Assembly (NCBI GenBank): GCA_010093485.1
Contig: MU001505.1
Coordinates: forward strand, 833,375 to 897,374
Length of the DNA: 64,000 bases
Direction of reading: 5' to 3'
Source of the DNA: Karstenula rhodostoma CBS 690.94
Lineage: Eukaryota; Ascomycota; Dothideomycetes; Pleosporales; Didymosphaeriaceae
Within the stretch, counting starts at the first letter, position 1, and the number at the start of each line of letters is the position of its first letter. Shown here piece by piece: positions 34,710 through 46,363 of the stretch. A model generated the notes under the pieces. It was not told where the DNA came from. It saw nothing but the letters and a program-made list of their open reading frames with translations, and searched no databases. The position numbers were made by a program, and so were the translations under genes.

Positions 34710-35919
34710 GGTGGTGTTGGGCGCGCGGAGCGCGTACGGCGATACGGACGAGCTATACGGTGGCGGTCGCGTGCGGTGCGGCAGTCGTGATGGGCGATTC
34801 TATAGGGCGACTATGCGCGACGGGAGTCGAGAATGGGGTTATTGGGTATTGATAGAGGCCGGTGATGGCGTTGTAGTTGTAAAGGAGGGTGAGTCGCGGC
34901 GTAGATAAAAAACGCTCGTCTCGGTAAAGGAATGAGCAAGGGCCACACTGGCCGGGGAGGCGTATCCGTGCGGTATCGGGGGCTCGGCGGGTGTTCCGCA
35001 GTGACTCTAGAGCGTCCAGTAAATATTCCAAGGCTCTTTCTCTGGTCTGCCGTCTGCTGTCTGCTGTTTCGTATGGATTTTCAGAGCGATGAGAAGGAAG
35101 TGTGAAGAGTCAAAACCTGCACGCGAGCAGTGTTAAAGCAGTCGGTTGTTGTTGGGCCCCTTGATAGAAAGCGGCGACCCTGAATCTTCACAAGCCAATC
35201 GTCTGCGAACCGTTTGCCACTCGCCGCGGTCCAGCCAACCACGGCCCGCGTAGTCAGCCTCTCGCTCGCCCGACATCTCCCGGTGACGTCGTATCGCCGG
35301 CCGCTCGTTGGCCCGATGCGACGACCCTGTTCGGGCGTGGGGAAGTGGTGGATACGTGCGACTGTTCGTTCGTGCGATGCGAGCAATGTGGATTTTCGTC
35401 ATGTCTATCCCCAGATTCCGAGGACCTGATTTGCGTCATGGTGGAGATCCGCTCGTGTCTCTTCCGTTGTGTGTGGAGGCTGGATTGAGCAGAGTTTCCG
35501 GCCTCCGAGAACTCAACAGTTGTGCGCAAATGACGATACTCCGGCCAGGTGTTGCGACGCTATACTTGTTTTCCCAACTTCGAAAAAGCAAATCTCGAAG
35601 ATGCCGTGCAGCTGAGTCAACGCAGATCAGTCAGTTGTTGAATACAATGCATTGAACGGTAAAGAGGCAAAGGTGACGTGAGTACGTACACTCTCCGCCG
35701 CGTATGATACAATTCGTACAAATACATATAATCCGAAGAGCTATCCATCCGGACGCTACGATCCAGATCCTATCCATACACGTCCAAATACATTGCGCCC
35801 ACAACATCGTATGCGACCCGTTCGCCAGCTCTGCGTGCCCATGCTGCACCAGAGAGGGATATGAAGAGGAGAGTGACAAGAACGCCTGCAATGCCAAATA
35901 CCCAGATATCGTCATTCGT
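34710..35919. other. intergenic region between Ups2-like and DJ-1-like genes
   Basis: Holds the promoter of the minus-strand Ups2-like gene and the 3' flank of the minus-strand DJ-1-like gene. I see no additional gene, RNA or repeat. Confidence 0.4.
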
Positions 35920-37105
35920 TCATTCGTCGTCATCGTCAAGTGGAGCAATGCCCGCGGCTGTTAGGGAATATCGTAACGCCTCCTGGCGGTCCCAGAAGTA
36001 CTCTCGCATCCATCCTGCTACCATGTCGAGCGCTGAGATTGCCGAAGTGCTGCTCCACAAGTAATCGTGTCGCGTCCACGGCATGTTCTGCCAAATCGTG
36101 TTGGGGTATCTTTGTCGAAGCGTCCGGATTAGACTGGGCGGTCCTGTGGCACGCTTCTGGTAGAGGATGCCTGATTGAGCTAGCCTGAGGATTCCCGACG
36201 AAACGCAAAAGATTGCAGTCAGATCTGGGTTGGAAGATTGAGTCGTTAGGAATGTGGTAGCCGAGACTGGTAGCTCGCTCGCAGAGAATGAACCAGGTAT
36301 CACCAGAATGTCGAACTGCGGTGCATCGCCAAAGGAGTTCTGTGCAAACGGTCAGCCCGAGGTCTTCTGATTAGTGAATAGCGACGTAGTGAGAGGAAGG
36401 GTAACCTTTATCTCCTTGCCAGATTCTCTCAGCAAGCCGAGGAAGCAAAACCATGGGAATCCGGCGCGACCAAGGAGGGCTCGTTGGCCAGGAGTAATGG
36501 CTCGTGGGTGCTCACAATGGGTGAGCTCCAGATCATCCTCGCCAATCCATCTCTTTACTTGTTACTCTCGGTTGTCATCCGTGAAACCAGCTTCATGAAA
36601 GATTGGCACCTAATTGCTGCAAAGCTTTGTTCACAAGCTCTAGGCTATTGGCCATCGGAGAGCAACATGCAGCAGATCTGATTTGCGAGGCGTCTGGTTT
36701 GATTCGTCACCCATTGAGGCTCGTGGTCTTGGTGCTAGCTGATACAGTCTAGCTCACCGTCACTGGCATTCGAGCGCCAGAGGTGATTGCGAACGATCCC
36801 TCTCCGCTCTCGTTGACATAACGAATATCGAGCTCATCCACGGCTTCGTCTTGAGCTGCAGCCGGCGCATTCAGTCGACTGAGTCCATTCCTCCCAATCT
36901 TTGCGAGAAGGTCGACGACGGCAAGATCCATCATTTGAATCTGGTCATTGCCAAAGATCAGCACACCAACCTTCAGGGAAGATTTCGACGGTGGCGCATA
37001 GTGAATGTTCAAGTCATCTTCAGATGTTGAAGAGGTTGTGCAGAAGTAGAAGAGATCCGCCGACGATGGAAACGATGTATAACCTCTTGGTGATGAGGAA
37101 GGCAT
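35920..37105 (-). CDS. DJ-1/PfpI (ThiJ-like) family protein
   Basis: Class I glutamine-amidotransferase-like fold; fungal members include glutathione-independent glyoxalases and isonitrile-hydratase-like enzymes. Exon 1 36758-37105 and exon 2 35920-36339 give 255 residues. The fold starts at about residue 44 (LKVGVLIFGNDQIQMMDL); the second strand is FDILVIPGSF (from about 125). The nucleophile is C161 in AIFCVSSG. The C-terminal part has the family pattern RATGPPSLI, then W-WTRHDYLWSSTSAISALDM and WMREYFWDR. The usual Glu near the first strand is replaced in IFGNDQIQ, as in many ThiJ-like proteins. The start at 37105 (MPSSSPRGYTSF) follows a TATA box; an earlier ATG at 37261 is possible but would lie next to or upstream of the TATA. 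The 418 nt intron is much longer than others in this window. The tail is acidic (DDDDE). Confidence 0.85.
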
Positions 37106-37223
37106 GGGTACATATATATTCAATGCCAAAAGAGTACTGCCGGAGATAGAGAGGATGGCGTAGAGGTGTGGTGACAGCGGACTGACAGTGGTGTGATGGC
37201 CTGACCTTGTAGCCTGACGGTGG

Positions 37224-37231
37224 TTCTTATA
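37224..37231 (-). promoter_or_regulatory. TATA box of the DJ-1-like gene
   Basis: On the minus strand GGTATAAG lies about 120 bp upstream of the ATG at 37105. This argues against the longer N-terminus that would start at 37261. Confidence 0.5.
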
Positions 37232-37261
37232 CCACGACAACGGAGCGGAGCATACCAGCAT

Positions 37262-38255
37262 TCACGGTCAGGAACCGGATGCGACTCTGAATCCTGCTGC
37301 ATACACGCCAATGTACCTAGTCACACGCCTTACTACGTCTCCAGTAATATACGAGTGGCTGCGCGTGCAGATCCAACGGGTAGTTCAGCCCCAGGGCACG
37401 AGTGGGTTTGACCGCGCACACTCGCTACCGGAATGACCGAAGCGACACCTACCAAGCATCGTGGATGGTGCTGGAACGCCACGAACGGTGCGTATATATA
37501 CATCGTATGGACGACGCAATGATCCAGCTCGTCCTCTTGCGTTAATTGCGATACGTGTTAGATGCGTCACTGCGCCGGTAGTAACGCTGGCGGCTTGAGA
37601 GGCTCACAGGCAACAACGTTCGCTGACTTCTGGTTGGAATAAGCTCCACCGGGACGCGGGACGAGTCGCAGCATGCCTGAGCGCTGGACCAGAGTCTGCG
37701 TCAGCGGAATGCCTCGAATCTGATTCGAGAGGGCAAAGCCGGAACGTGCAACGACCAGATACCCCTTCGAGGAAATCGATGGGAGGCCCGGCAACTCAGG
37801 CACGAACTCTGCTGGTCATCTGCCATCGGACGGCAGCTTTCCGGACAGCAAGCCAAAAGAGATGAGATTGTGCGAGGGTGAGTCAAGAGATTGTGCTTGA
37901 GGGAGCTCGGCCCCGACTTCTCCCGCGCGCACGCGACCTACGCAAGTCTCCATTTAGCAGGCGCGCTCGACAGGACACCGAGACACCGAAGGGCAGCGGT
38001 CTGGGCGACTACAACGCTCACGAAGACTTATTTTCAAAAGGCAAGGCTCTCCACAAGTCTTCCCTCTGATCATCATCACGAACCCACGCGGCCAGATTAG
38101 GTGATTCAAAATACTTGATTCATGCCCGTAACTCCAATTTCAGACCGACTTTGCACCGCAGTGCAAGACCCGCGGCGTGTGCATGGAACCGCTGCTCGCT
38201 GAAGAAAACCTGGTATACCGAAGATGCAACCCAACCGAGGACGTGCCATGGCGAT
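37262..38255. other. gene-free intergenic region
   Basis: Upstream of the DJ-1-like gene and downstream of the ATX1 gene. Nothing coding or repetitive seen. Confidence 0.4.
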
Positions 38256-38547
38256 CTAGACGTCCCTGGTCTCGCCGTCTGCGGTACCTGACTTGACCGT
38301 CTTTCCTGTCTTCTTGATCTTTTCGAGGACGGTGTCGTAGCTGAGCGAGTCTTCGGTGACGATTTCGGCGGTCTGGGTTTCGAGAGAGACGTTGTAGGAC
38401 TTGACGCCTGGAAGCTTGTTAGACTGTGGCAACTGCCATGACAGGGAATAGGCGCGCACCATCGAGCTTCTTCAGCACGCGCTCCACGGCGCCGGAGCAG
38501 CCACCGCAGCTCATGGCGACTTCGAACTTGTAGTTGTGTTCAGACAT
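38256..38547 (-). CDS. ATX1: copper chaperone Atx1
   Basis: A cytosolic Cu(I) chaperone that delivers copper to the Ccc2-type P-type ATPase of the secretory pathway, for multicopper oxidases. Exon 1 38460-38547 and exon 2 38256-38407, with a 52 nt intron (GTGCGC...TTCCAG), give 79 residues, a typical heavy-metal-associated (HMA) domain alone. The metal site is M12-S-C14-G-G-C17 in AMSCGGCSGAVERVL. Then come GVKSYNVSLETQTAEIV and a lysine-rich second helix (LEKIKKTGKTVKSG) that in the yeast protein contacts the ATPase. The start MSEHNYKF is chosen because it opens the domain; the longer frame upstream is not conserved. It is divergent from PalA, with about 750 bp between the starts. Confidence 0.95.
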
Positions 38548-38674
38548 GGCGTGGGTCGGTGTGTGGTGTATTGGTGCAGGATGGAGGGAAGTGGACTGGC
38601 TGGCGGGGTAGCTTGTGCTTGCGAGGGTGCAGAAGGTATGTGGATATTGAGGCCAACTTTGGGAAGCGGGCCGC

Positions 38675-38680
38675 TTTATA
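38675..38680 (-). promoter_or_regulatory. TATA box of ATX1
   Basis: TATAAA on the minus strand (CATATAAAGCGG context) lies about 130 bp upstream of the ATX1 start codon. Confidence 0.5.
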
Positions 38681-39294
38681 TGCTGGCGTGCAACGTGAAT
38701 AAGGGTTGCGCGAGTTTCGCGGACGTGTTGCAATCGGCTAGATAAATTGGGCTTCGCTGCTGACAATTCACACTCTGCGCGGAGAGTTGACACCTGCGGC
38801 GGTTCACCAGCGCTTCCGAAACAGCAAGGTGTCAACAGCCGCCACGAGCACCCAACCTGTGGCGCGAAACTTGCTCATTGTTTAGATAGTGGGGTTGCGG
38901 ACGCGGATGCGCCACAGGTGCGGCTCCAGGGGCTCTGAGCTGGGTGTTGATGCCATGTTTGCGGGTGCAGATGCCCTCAGATCATAGCGCGGACTGCGAC
39001 TACCATCACGACCTGAGGCAAGGATGAGAATGTTGCTGTCTAGAGAGAGAACGAAGACGATGGTGGTGCGCGCGTGCCTCCTTCCCTCCCTGCAGCGGCT
39101 GTAGCTGGAGCTGGAGCTGTGCCGTGCCCCGCCCGCCCGCCCGCCGCAGACTTTCAGGGCCTCTGCGACGTACGTCACGCTTCTTCCAGCTTCTTCACCG
39201 CGGCAGTAAACAACCCAGCGCACCGTGTCACACAGCCCCGCGATGGGTTCGTAAGTCAACAGCCCGCCTACTCGCACGTCCGAATCTAACCAAG
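38681..39294. other. shared divergent promoter region of ATX1 and palA
   Basis: This stretch separates the divergent starts of the copper chaperone and the BRO1 protein. No gene is supported. A frame open upstream of 39295 extends the PalA reading frame but has no conserved sequence. Confidence 0.45.
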
Positions 39295-41855
39295 ATGCGC
39301 AGCAACATCCTGTTTCTGCCCTTCCGGCGATCGCATTCTGTAAACCTCTCTGAAGCCATCAAGCAGTACATATCCTCCAAATATGACCAGCACCCGGACA
39401 TGTTCACCAAGGACCTGGAGGCCCTCGAGAAGATGCGCTCGGTGGCTGTCCACGCCCAGGAACCCCATGCCAGCAATATACCGAAGCTGCAGACGTACGC
39501 CGCCCAGCTCGTGTGGATAAGCGGAAAGTTCCCAATCGACATTGGCGTCGAGTTTCCCTGGTATCCCGCCTTGGGATACAACACGAGCCGTCCTATAGCC
39601 AGGAACAACCTTCGGTTCGAGCTAGCCAACATCGTCTTCAACATCGCCGCCATGTACTCGCAACTCGCCATGTCGTCGAACCGAAGCACGCCGGACGGGC
39701 TGAAGGCTGCAGCCAACAACTTCTGCCTGGCGGCGGGCACGCTCGTTCACCTACGCGATACCGTCCTCCTCGAGCTGCGCACCACTCCGCCAGAAGACAT
39801 GGACACAATGACGCTAGAGTGCTTGGAAAAGCTGATGCTAGCTCAAGGGCAAGAGTGCTTCTGGCAGAAAGCTGTCAAGGATGGCCTCAAAGATGCCACG
39901 ATAGCTAAGCTCGCAGCTCGAGTGTCGGATCTCTACAACGAAGCCAGCGAGGCAGGCATACAGTCAGACGCGATCAGTAGCGAGTGGATACACCACATGT
40001 CGGCAAAACACCACCACTTCGCGGCAGCCGCCCAATTCCGCGCCGCTTGCGATTGCTTGGAGAAGCGCAAGTATGGAGAAGAGGTGGCGAGGCTACAAGA
40101 CAGCTTGACGTGCGTCAACGATGCCCTCAAGGAGGCACGCTATATCAACAAGATGGTGCTGGGTGATCTGAACGGTCTGAAGAATAGAGTGACCGAAGAC
40201 TTGAAGCGGGCAGAGAAGGACAACGACATGATATACCTGCTGCCGGTCCCGCCAAAGGCTGAGCTAAAAATCCTTGACCGAGCCAACATGGTGGTTGCCA
40301 GAGTGCCGAAAGAGATTGCTGATTCAAACTCTCTGCTAGGCGACCATGGCGAACTTGGACCCGCGCTCTTCTCGAAGCTAGTGCCTTACTCTGTTCATCT
40401 GGCAGCTAGCATATACGCCGACCGACGGGATCGACTTGTGAACAGCAACATTGTCGAGGAGCTCGAGAAGCTGACAGCCGAGCTGCACGATATCCTAAGG
40501 AGTTTGAATCTACCCGGCTCGCTCCAGGCGCTCGAGAAGCCGCTTGGGATACCCCCGGGCCTCATGGCTCATGCAGAGGAGATCCGGCAACAAGATGGGC
40601 TAAACCGGCTGCACCGCTCAATGAAAGACACCAAGAAGCTGAAAGAAAACGACGTGGCCATATTCCGTGAAGGATGTAACCTCCTTAGCTCAGAGGCTGC
40701 AGAGGACGACGCAGCTCGGCTAAAGTATGGAACCGATCGATGGTCGCGGCCAACAGCGCGGCAAGCGGCACCAAAGCTGTACGGACAGATCGATGAAATC
40801 AACGGCTACTTCAAGGCCGCCGAGGGTAGCGACTCGATTGTCGGAACCAAGTTGACGGAGAATGAAAAGCTGATTGCCCTTCTCAATGGCTCCGACTACG
40901 ACATCGAAAATTACGTGCCTAGTGGACGGCGACCAGCTATCACTGGCGATGTGGAGAGGGAAGCTGGGAAGCTCCGGGGATGCTTCAACGAGGTCAGCCG
41001 TCTCGAAAGCCGGCGGAGACGAAAAGTCGAAGCGCTGCGTACTAAGGCGAAGCAAGACGACATCAGTACGTATTTTGCTTTTATCGATAATGCATGCTTA
41101 CAGCCTTACAGACCCCGAGCTACTGCGCGAAGCCGCTCGCTTAGAGCGGGAGTACCCTATGCAGAACATCGAGGCTGTACAATTTGAGGCGCTGTTCGAT
41201 AAGCGGCTGCAAATGTACGACGTTGACCAGGAAACGGTCAAAGAGGAAGGTCGAGAGCAGCAAGACGCGATACAGAGACTGCAGAGCGCCAACGCCACTT
41301 TTGTGAATGCTCGGCGAGGTGACCAGTCCACCAAGCAGCGTGAACAGGCTCTGCAGAGCTTGGAAAATGCGTACTACAAGTACAAAGAGATCATTGCGAA
41401 CCTCGACACCGGACGCAAGTTCTACAATGACCTCTCCAAGATAGTGTCGAGGTTTCGCGACGATTGTCGAAGCTTCATTTATCAACGGAAGCAAGAAGCT
41501 TCTCAAGTCGAAGGGTACGTTATTGGCTGATAAGGTTTGTGGGACGTGCTAACGATTGCCAAGTGACATCGCAAATTCGATGAGCGCGCTCAGTCTGCAG
41601 CAAGCCAACTCGAGCTCATTACAACAACAACGCCAGGAGGATGCAAAGAACCCGCAATACGGTGCAGCTGCTCACGCCGGCGAGCCTCTAGCAGCGCCAA
41701 CGCCCACACGGGCCAGCGTAGGACCTGGCATGTGGACACCAGAAATGCCCATACGGTTTGCTGCAGTACCGACGGCTTCTGGCGGCGCGCGGCCCACAAA
41801 CGGGCCTGCGCAGGATGGACGATGGGATCCTACGAAGGGTCTCAAGTTTGGATAA
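39295..41855 (+). CDS. palA: PalA/Rim20 pH-response BRO1-domain protein
   Basis: BRO1-domain scaffold of the fungal Pal/Rim ambient-pH pathway. At alkaline pH it joins ESCRT-III at endosomal or plasma membranes and binds two YPxL/I motifs flanking the cleavage site of PacC/Rim101. Exons 39295-41065, 41112-41514 and 41564-41855 give 821 residues. The start MRSNILFLPFRRSHSVNL opens the BRO1 domain at residue 1. The domain contains LVWISGKFPIDIGVEFPWYP and the ELANIVFNIAAMYSQLA helix, then QGQECFWQKAV. The coiled V-domain follows to about residue 690 and has REAARLEREYP and YKYKEIIANLDTGRKFYNDL. The C-terminal tail is Gln/Pro-rich. The first intron is 46 nt; of two nearby AG acceptors only the second (41111) keeps the frame. 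Alix/Bro1 are the alternative family members, but Bro1 would carry a longer Pro-rich, deubiquitinase-binding tail. Confidence 0.93.
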
Positions 41856-43091
41856 ATCTCCGGCAGCACGAGCGGGCGTCTCATGTAGAAGCTAGATAGC
41901 CTCGCGCACCGAGATATTCTAGCGGTGACATGCTCTAGGACTTGACCAGGTGCAGGATACCAAGACCCGCAGCATATCCCAACTCACAAATATCCTATTA
42001 ATAAAGCAGCGGCTGATGATGTAACAAAGGCGTTGGAAATGCAGAAGCTAGAGGTCGCATGTGGGGTTGGGTGGAAGATGATGTGGAAATGTGTAGAAAT
42101 CTGCCTCGTGGGGAGATGCGCCTTGCACAGCCCCCCGAAGCGGAACGGTGCACGGGGTTGGGCCGTGATTTGACAGGGACGGCATGATGTAGTTGCTGAC
42201 GGGGATTCGACGTGCCTGGCAATAAGACGAGGAGAGCAATTGGACAATGTTCAATATTATCGAAGTTACCGGGCGGTTAGGCATGGCGTGGGTGTGATGG
42301 GGGTGGGTGGGTGCAAGTGTGTGCAAGTGTGTGCGGTGGTCTGCGAGGTGTATGCAATATTACCCGTGGAACGGAAAGTGCCATCATCTTGCGCTTAGGA
42401 CAATGGTGAGCGAATCGAGGATGGAGTCGAGAGAGTCGTGCGGACTATTGCTAGTGCTGATGCAGTGAGAGCCCTACGAAGGTAGCGGATAGGTAGCGTT
42501 TGGCGTTCCCCCTTCCATCACGCGAAGAGTGACACCTTTTAGAAATTGTAGTGAACAGCGAAGACACCAGCGTCGCAGCGCAAAGCTTTCTTTTTCAAGC
42601 ATTCCCCATCTTTCCATGCATTCCTGGTCCTTGGAGCCCTGTCTCGACTCGCCCACGCGGCATTGGGAGGCCCAGTTCCAACAAGCGCGCCGTTCACGGC
42701 AACCTTCGCGGGCAATCCAGTCGCCCGCGCGTGATAGGCGTTTCAGCGGGCAGCGGGCAGCGGGCAGCGACGCTGAGACGAGGTCCCGGGTGTTGACGTC
42801 GTGCGGCGACGTGCGGTTACTTTTAGCAGCACGCGCTTTCGGATAGCGCAGCAGGCTGTGTCGAACGCGGAGGGTGAGGTTCACACTGTAAAGACAAAGG
42901 CCACAGCCACAGCCACAGCCACGGCCACCCGCACCAGCACCAGCCGCACACCAGGCCAGGGACAGCAGCAACCCGGCCCACTCAGCTGCCCGGTCGCGCG
43001 CCCGCACGGTCTGCAGCTTGTGCGAAGAGCGTCCTCGTCGTCGCATCACCCCAGGAATAGACACACGCGCTCTCCCGCCCGCCCACGCACC
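41856..43091. other. intergenic region and crzA leader
   Basis: 3' flank of palA and promoter/leader of the crzA gene. No further gene. It contains a (CCACAG)n run at 42901-42927. A 421-codon minus-strand frame (42474-43739) is mostly the antisense of crzA. Confidence 0.45.
42901..42927. repeat. (CCACAG)n minisatellite
   Basis: About four copies of CCACAG (the last CCACGG) in the probable 5' untranslated region of crzA. Seen directly. Confidence 0.8.
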
Positions 43092-45328
43092 ATGGATCGC
43101 GGCCGCTCTCGCTCCCCGTCTCATATAAGGCGCCCGTCCGCCAGTCCTGTCGCCCATGCGTTCGGCACGTCTGGTCTCGGCCTCGATCAATCGCTCTCGC
43201 AAGACCCGGGCTCCAGCTTCCACCCAGTCACCACCGCGGGGCAGCCCTACGACTCCAACCAGTACCTCACCACCACCACCCAGCCGCAGCAGTTCGCGCA
43301 CCCCGCCGCCCTCGACCAGACCTTCCTGCCGTCCACCCAGGGCACCGCGCACTCGCACTCGCTCCACGGCACCCCAAGCTTCGGCCCCCAAGGCAACAAC
43401 GTCGCGCCCGACCCGCTCAACATCAACACCAACACCAACAGCACCAGCAACCTCGACTTCAGCCTCTTCCCCGACGCCAGCTCCGGCGCGCTCACCCAGG
43501 ACCACGCCATCGACCATTCCTTCCTCACCAACTCGCTCGACCCGCAGCTGCTCGACTCGTCGCGCGCCCCGAACCACTCCATCAACCCCTCCGACCTGAT
43601 GAACCAGATGGCCACCACGCAGGCGCACTCCCCCACGCCGCCGCATCTGCTGCCCAGCATGAACCAGCGCAGCCCCAGCCCGCACGCCTCGCCCAACATG
43701 AACCAGGGCGCCTTCCCCTCCCCCTCGCACTCGCGCCATGCCTCGCTAGACCCCAGCGCCGCCTATGGACAAGCGAACGAGTGGGGCAACATAGCTGCGT
43801 TTAGAGGACACCGACGAACGCCCTCGGAGACGTATAGTGATGTCTCGTCGGCGCACGCTTCGCCCTACCTGGGCCACCAGGACAGCTTCGAGGAGGGGAA
43901 CCCCTCGCCGCTGCTCAACGCCCAGGACCCCTCCCTCTTCCAGGAAGTCATGCAGTTCGGCCAGTTCAACCTCAACGACGCGCAGTCCCACATCAGCCCC
44001 GGCCACAGCCCGCACATCTCCCCGCGACTGCTGCCGCAGCAGCAAACTCTCCCGCAGTTCCAGCCGGGAACCTTCGGCTTGGATCCCAACCTCCAAAACC
44101 AATACGCGCAACAGGGCATGGGCACATATCAGGTACAGGAACCGTTCCCGACGATTAACCAAGGTGGTCTTGGGCCCGAATTCGGTCAGGCCGACACCAT
44201 GTCGCCTCCAGAGATCAATATCGACTTTGCGCCGCCCTCACGGCAAGCGAGCTTTGAGCCCCCAAAGCCGGACCTGCAGACTGATGCGCTTAGCCCGCCC
44301 GATAGATGTAAGTACACCGCATAGCATTTCCCTACTATTACTGACAGCAAACAGCGCGCAGTCGTAACAGGATACGCGCCAAGTCGGACCCATTCAGCAG
44401 TGCGAGCTCCCGCGCCTCAACTCCGGGTCTCGATCCGCTCGAAGCACAGAGATCACTCTCGCCAGGTGCCGCAAAAGGCTCCCGCTCGCCTTCACCTGGT
44501 TCTACCAAATCCTCCCGTCGTTCCTCTACCTCTAGTGTGCCTCATCGTGACTACATCCTTGACCTCGCTGATCCATCCCGACCTTCGGGCGCGCCTGATG
44601 GCTCAAATACAAAGCGGACGCAGAAGCACCCCGCAACATTCCAATGCAACCTCTGTCCCAAGCGCTTCACACGTGCCTACAATCTCCGGTCACATCTGCG
44701 CACCCACACCGACGAACGGCCGTTTGTCTGCAGTGTCTGCGGCAAGGCATTTGCTCGCCAGCATGACCGTAAGCGTCATGAAGGTCTTCACTCAGGAGAG
44801 AAGAAGTTTATTTGCCGTGGTAACCTAAAGGACGGCAACAACTGGGGTTGTGGCAGGAGGTTCGCTCGCGCCGACGCTCTTGGTCGACATTTCCGCTCAG
44901 AAGCTGGCCGCGTGTGCATACGTCCACTCCTCGAGGAGGAAGCGCGGGAGAAGGGCCACTGGGACGGCCAGAACCAGCCCATGGACAACTCCAACGGCAT
45001 GTTCGCGCCCATGCCCCAGCAAGGCTACCCAGGCATGATGGCGCCACAGCCAGGCTACGAGGCTTTCCCTCCTGTCAGCGGTGGCCTAGAGCCGGGCACC
45101 GTCCCACAGTATGGTCTCCCCGCCGCGCTTCTAGCACAGTACCCTGCCCTCGCTGGCTTGAACTGGAACGAGCTGTCCACCGGTGCGCCCGATGACGTCG
45201 AAGGCGATATCAGTGGCAGGAGTAGCTTCGATGCCAGCAGCGGAGGCGAGATGTTCGACGACGACGGCGAGTCGTATCCCGCGCAGCAGTACGGCTGGGC
45301 GAGCGACTACGAGACCAACGCTCGATAA
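43092..45328 (+). CDS. crzA: calcineurin-responsive C2H2 transcription factor CrzA/Crz1
   Basis: Ca2+/calcineurin-regulated transcription factor controlling ion-stress, cell-wall and calcium-pump genes. Exons 43092-44307 and 44355-45328, with a 47 nt intron, give 729 residues. The first 400 residues are Gln/Pro/Ser/Asn-rich and disordered, with many SP and SPS motifs. A candidate calcineurin-docking site (PxIxIT type) is PEINID at 373-378. DNA binding is by two C2H2 fingers: C503/C506/H519/H523 ([20 protein letters not shown]) and C531/C534/H547/H551 ([19 protein letters not shown]). An atypical third, 559-593, contains [19 protein letters not shown] and ends in a Cys; this arrangement is characteristic of CrzA. 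The start has an ideal context (CACCATGG). The exon 1 end to 44307 joins to CG|CGC|AGT, giving an Arg/Ser-rich stretch. Confidence 0.93.
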
Positions 45329-46363
45329 AGAGGTCTCGACATTTCCTACTTCTGCGACCTTCCCCTTGACGTTGCCGCTTCCCATTGCATGTCGCGCATG
45401 TATGCATATCGACAGCGTGCCTGAACAACCAGCGATTCGATTTTTCTCTCACGACTGATTTTTACGATGTCGGACGACTTTTGATTTTCCCACCACTTTG
45501 TTTTCTACTGGATACCACTGTCATTGCTGGTTCGGTTCTTTTTTTTTGTGCGCGCGGAGAAGGGGCTTGGTATACCCGGCCGATCGATGACGATGACGAG
45601 CCCTAGTGCCTTGACTTGACGAATGCGTGGGTGGGCTTGGAGTTTTTGCGCTGCCCTCTGGCTTTTTTTGTTTGGGCGCTGCACGCACGCACTGTGCCGT
45701 CTTGTCTTGTGCTATAGAGATAGAAGAGGGATTTAATGCCATGGGTCTTGACTTGTTGCCACTTCGTTATTGCAGCTTTAGCTGCAAGATTATTCTCCAT
45801 GTTCTCGGTTTCGCTCGACGTACTACTACTACTACCGAGTGTATGGCAACCTCACCTTCCCTTGCTCCTTCCTCCGGACTAGGTATCGCCCTTTCCCGCT
45901 GCTAGCGTAAGCGGGTAGCCTTGTTTTAACACTATCTGACCTCAAGATGTGCGGAGGATGGTGTGTGGCGCAGGGTGAACGTGGCTGTGGTGGCGCGGGG
46001 AGATTACGTGGCGGGTGCATTGGGTTGGGTTGGGTTGAGTATGCGTTGAGGGCTGAGGCGGATATGAGAAGTGCAGCGACTACCTAGCCTACAACATTGA
46101 AACGGCTGAGTCTGTTGCCTGTGCTTCCCAGCCTGAAGCTAGGAGACGATACTACGGCTGGTTAGATAACTGAGATGTACGCGCTTTGTCCTACAGTCGG
46201 CCATGTTACTACAACATCAGAGTCTGGGCTCTGCGGCGCGGTAGTCGTGCAAACAGCACGTCCGCGTCCATTCAAACGAGCGTTGTCTGCGTTTTGCCGT
46301 GTGGTGCGTAGCTCTTCGAGGCTCTCTCCTCTAGACACCAACTTCTCTACCCGCGCTTCAACC
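45329..46363. other. intergenic region after crzA
   Basis: Probable long crzA 3' untranslated region with T-rich runs near 45535-45550 and 45660-45670, then the promoter of the amidase gene. No other gene seen. Confidence 0.4.

Noticed and set aside
38419..38835. N-terminally extended Atx1 (138 codons)
   Set aside because: The extension includes the TATA box and promoter; the HMA domain starts at the ATG at 38547.
42474..43739. 421-codon open frame on the minus strand
   Set aside because: It is largely antisense to the crzA coding exon and is Gly/Val/Arg-rich, as expected from reverse reading of Gln/Pro/Ser codons; no family resemblance.
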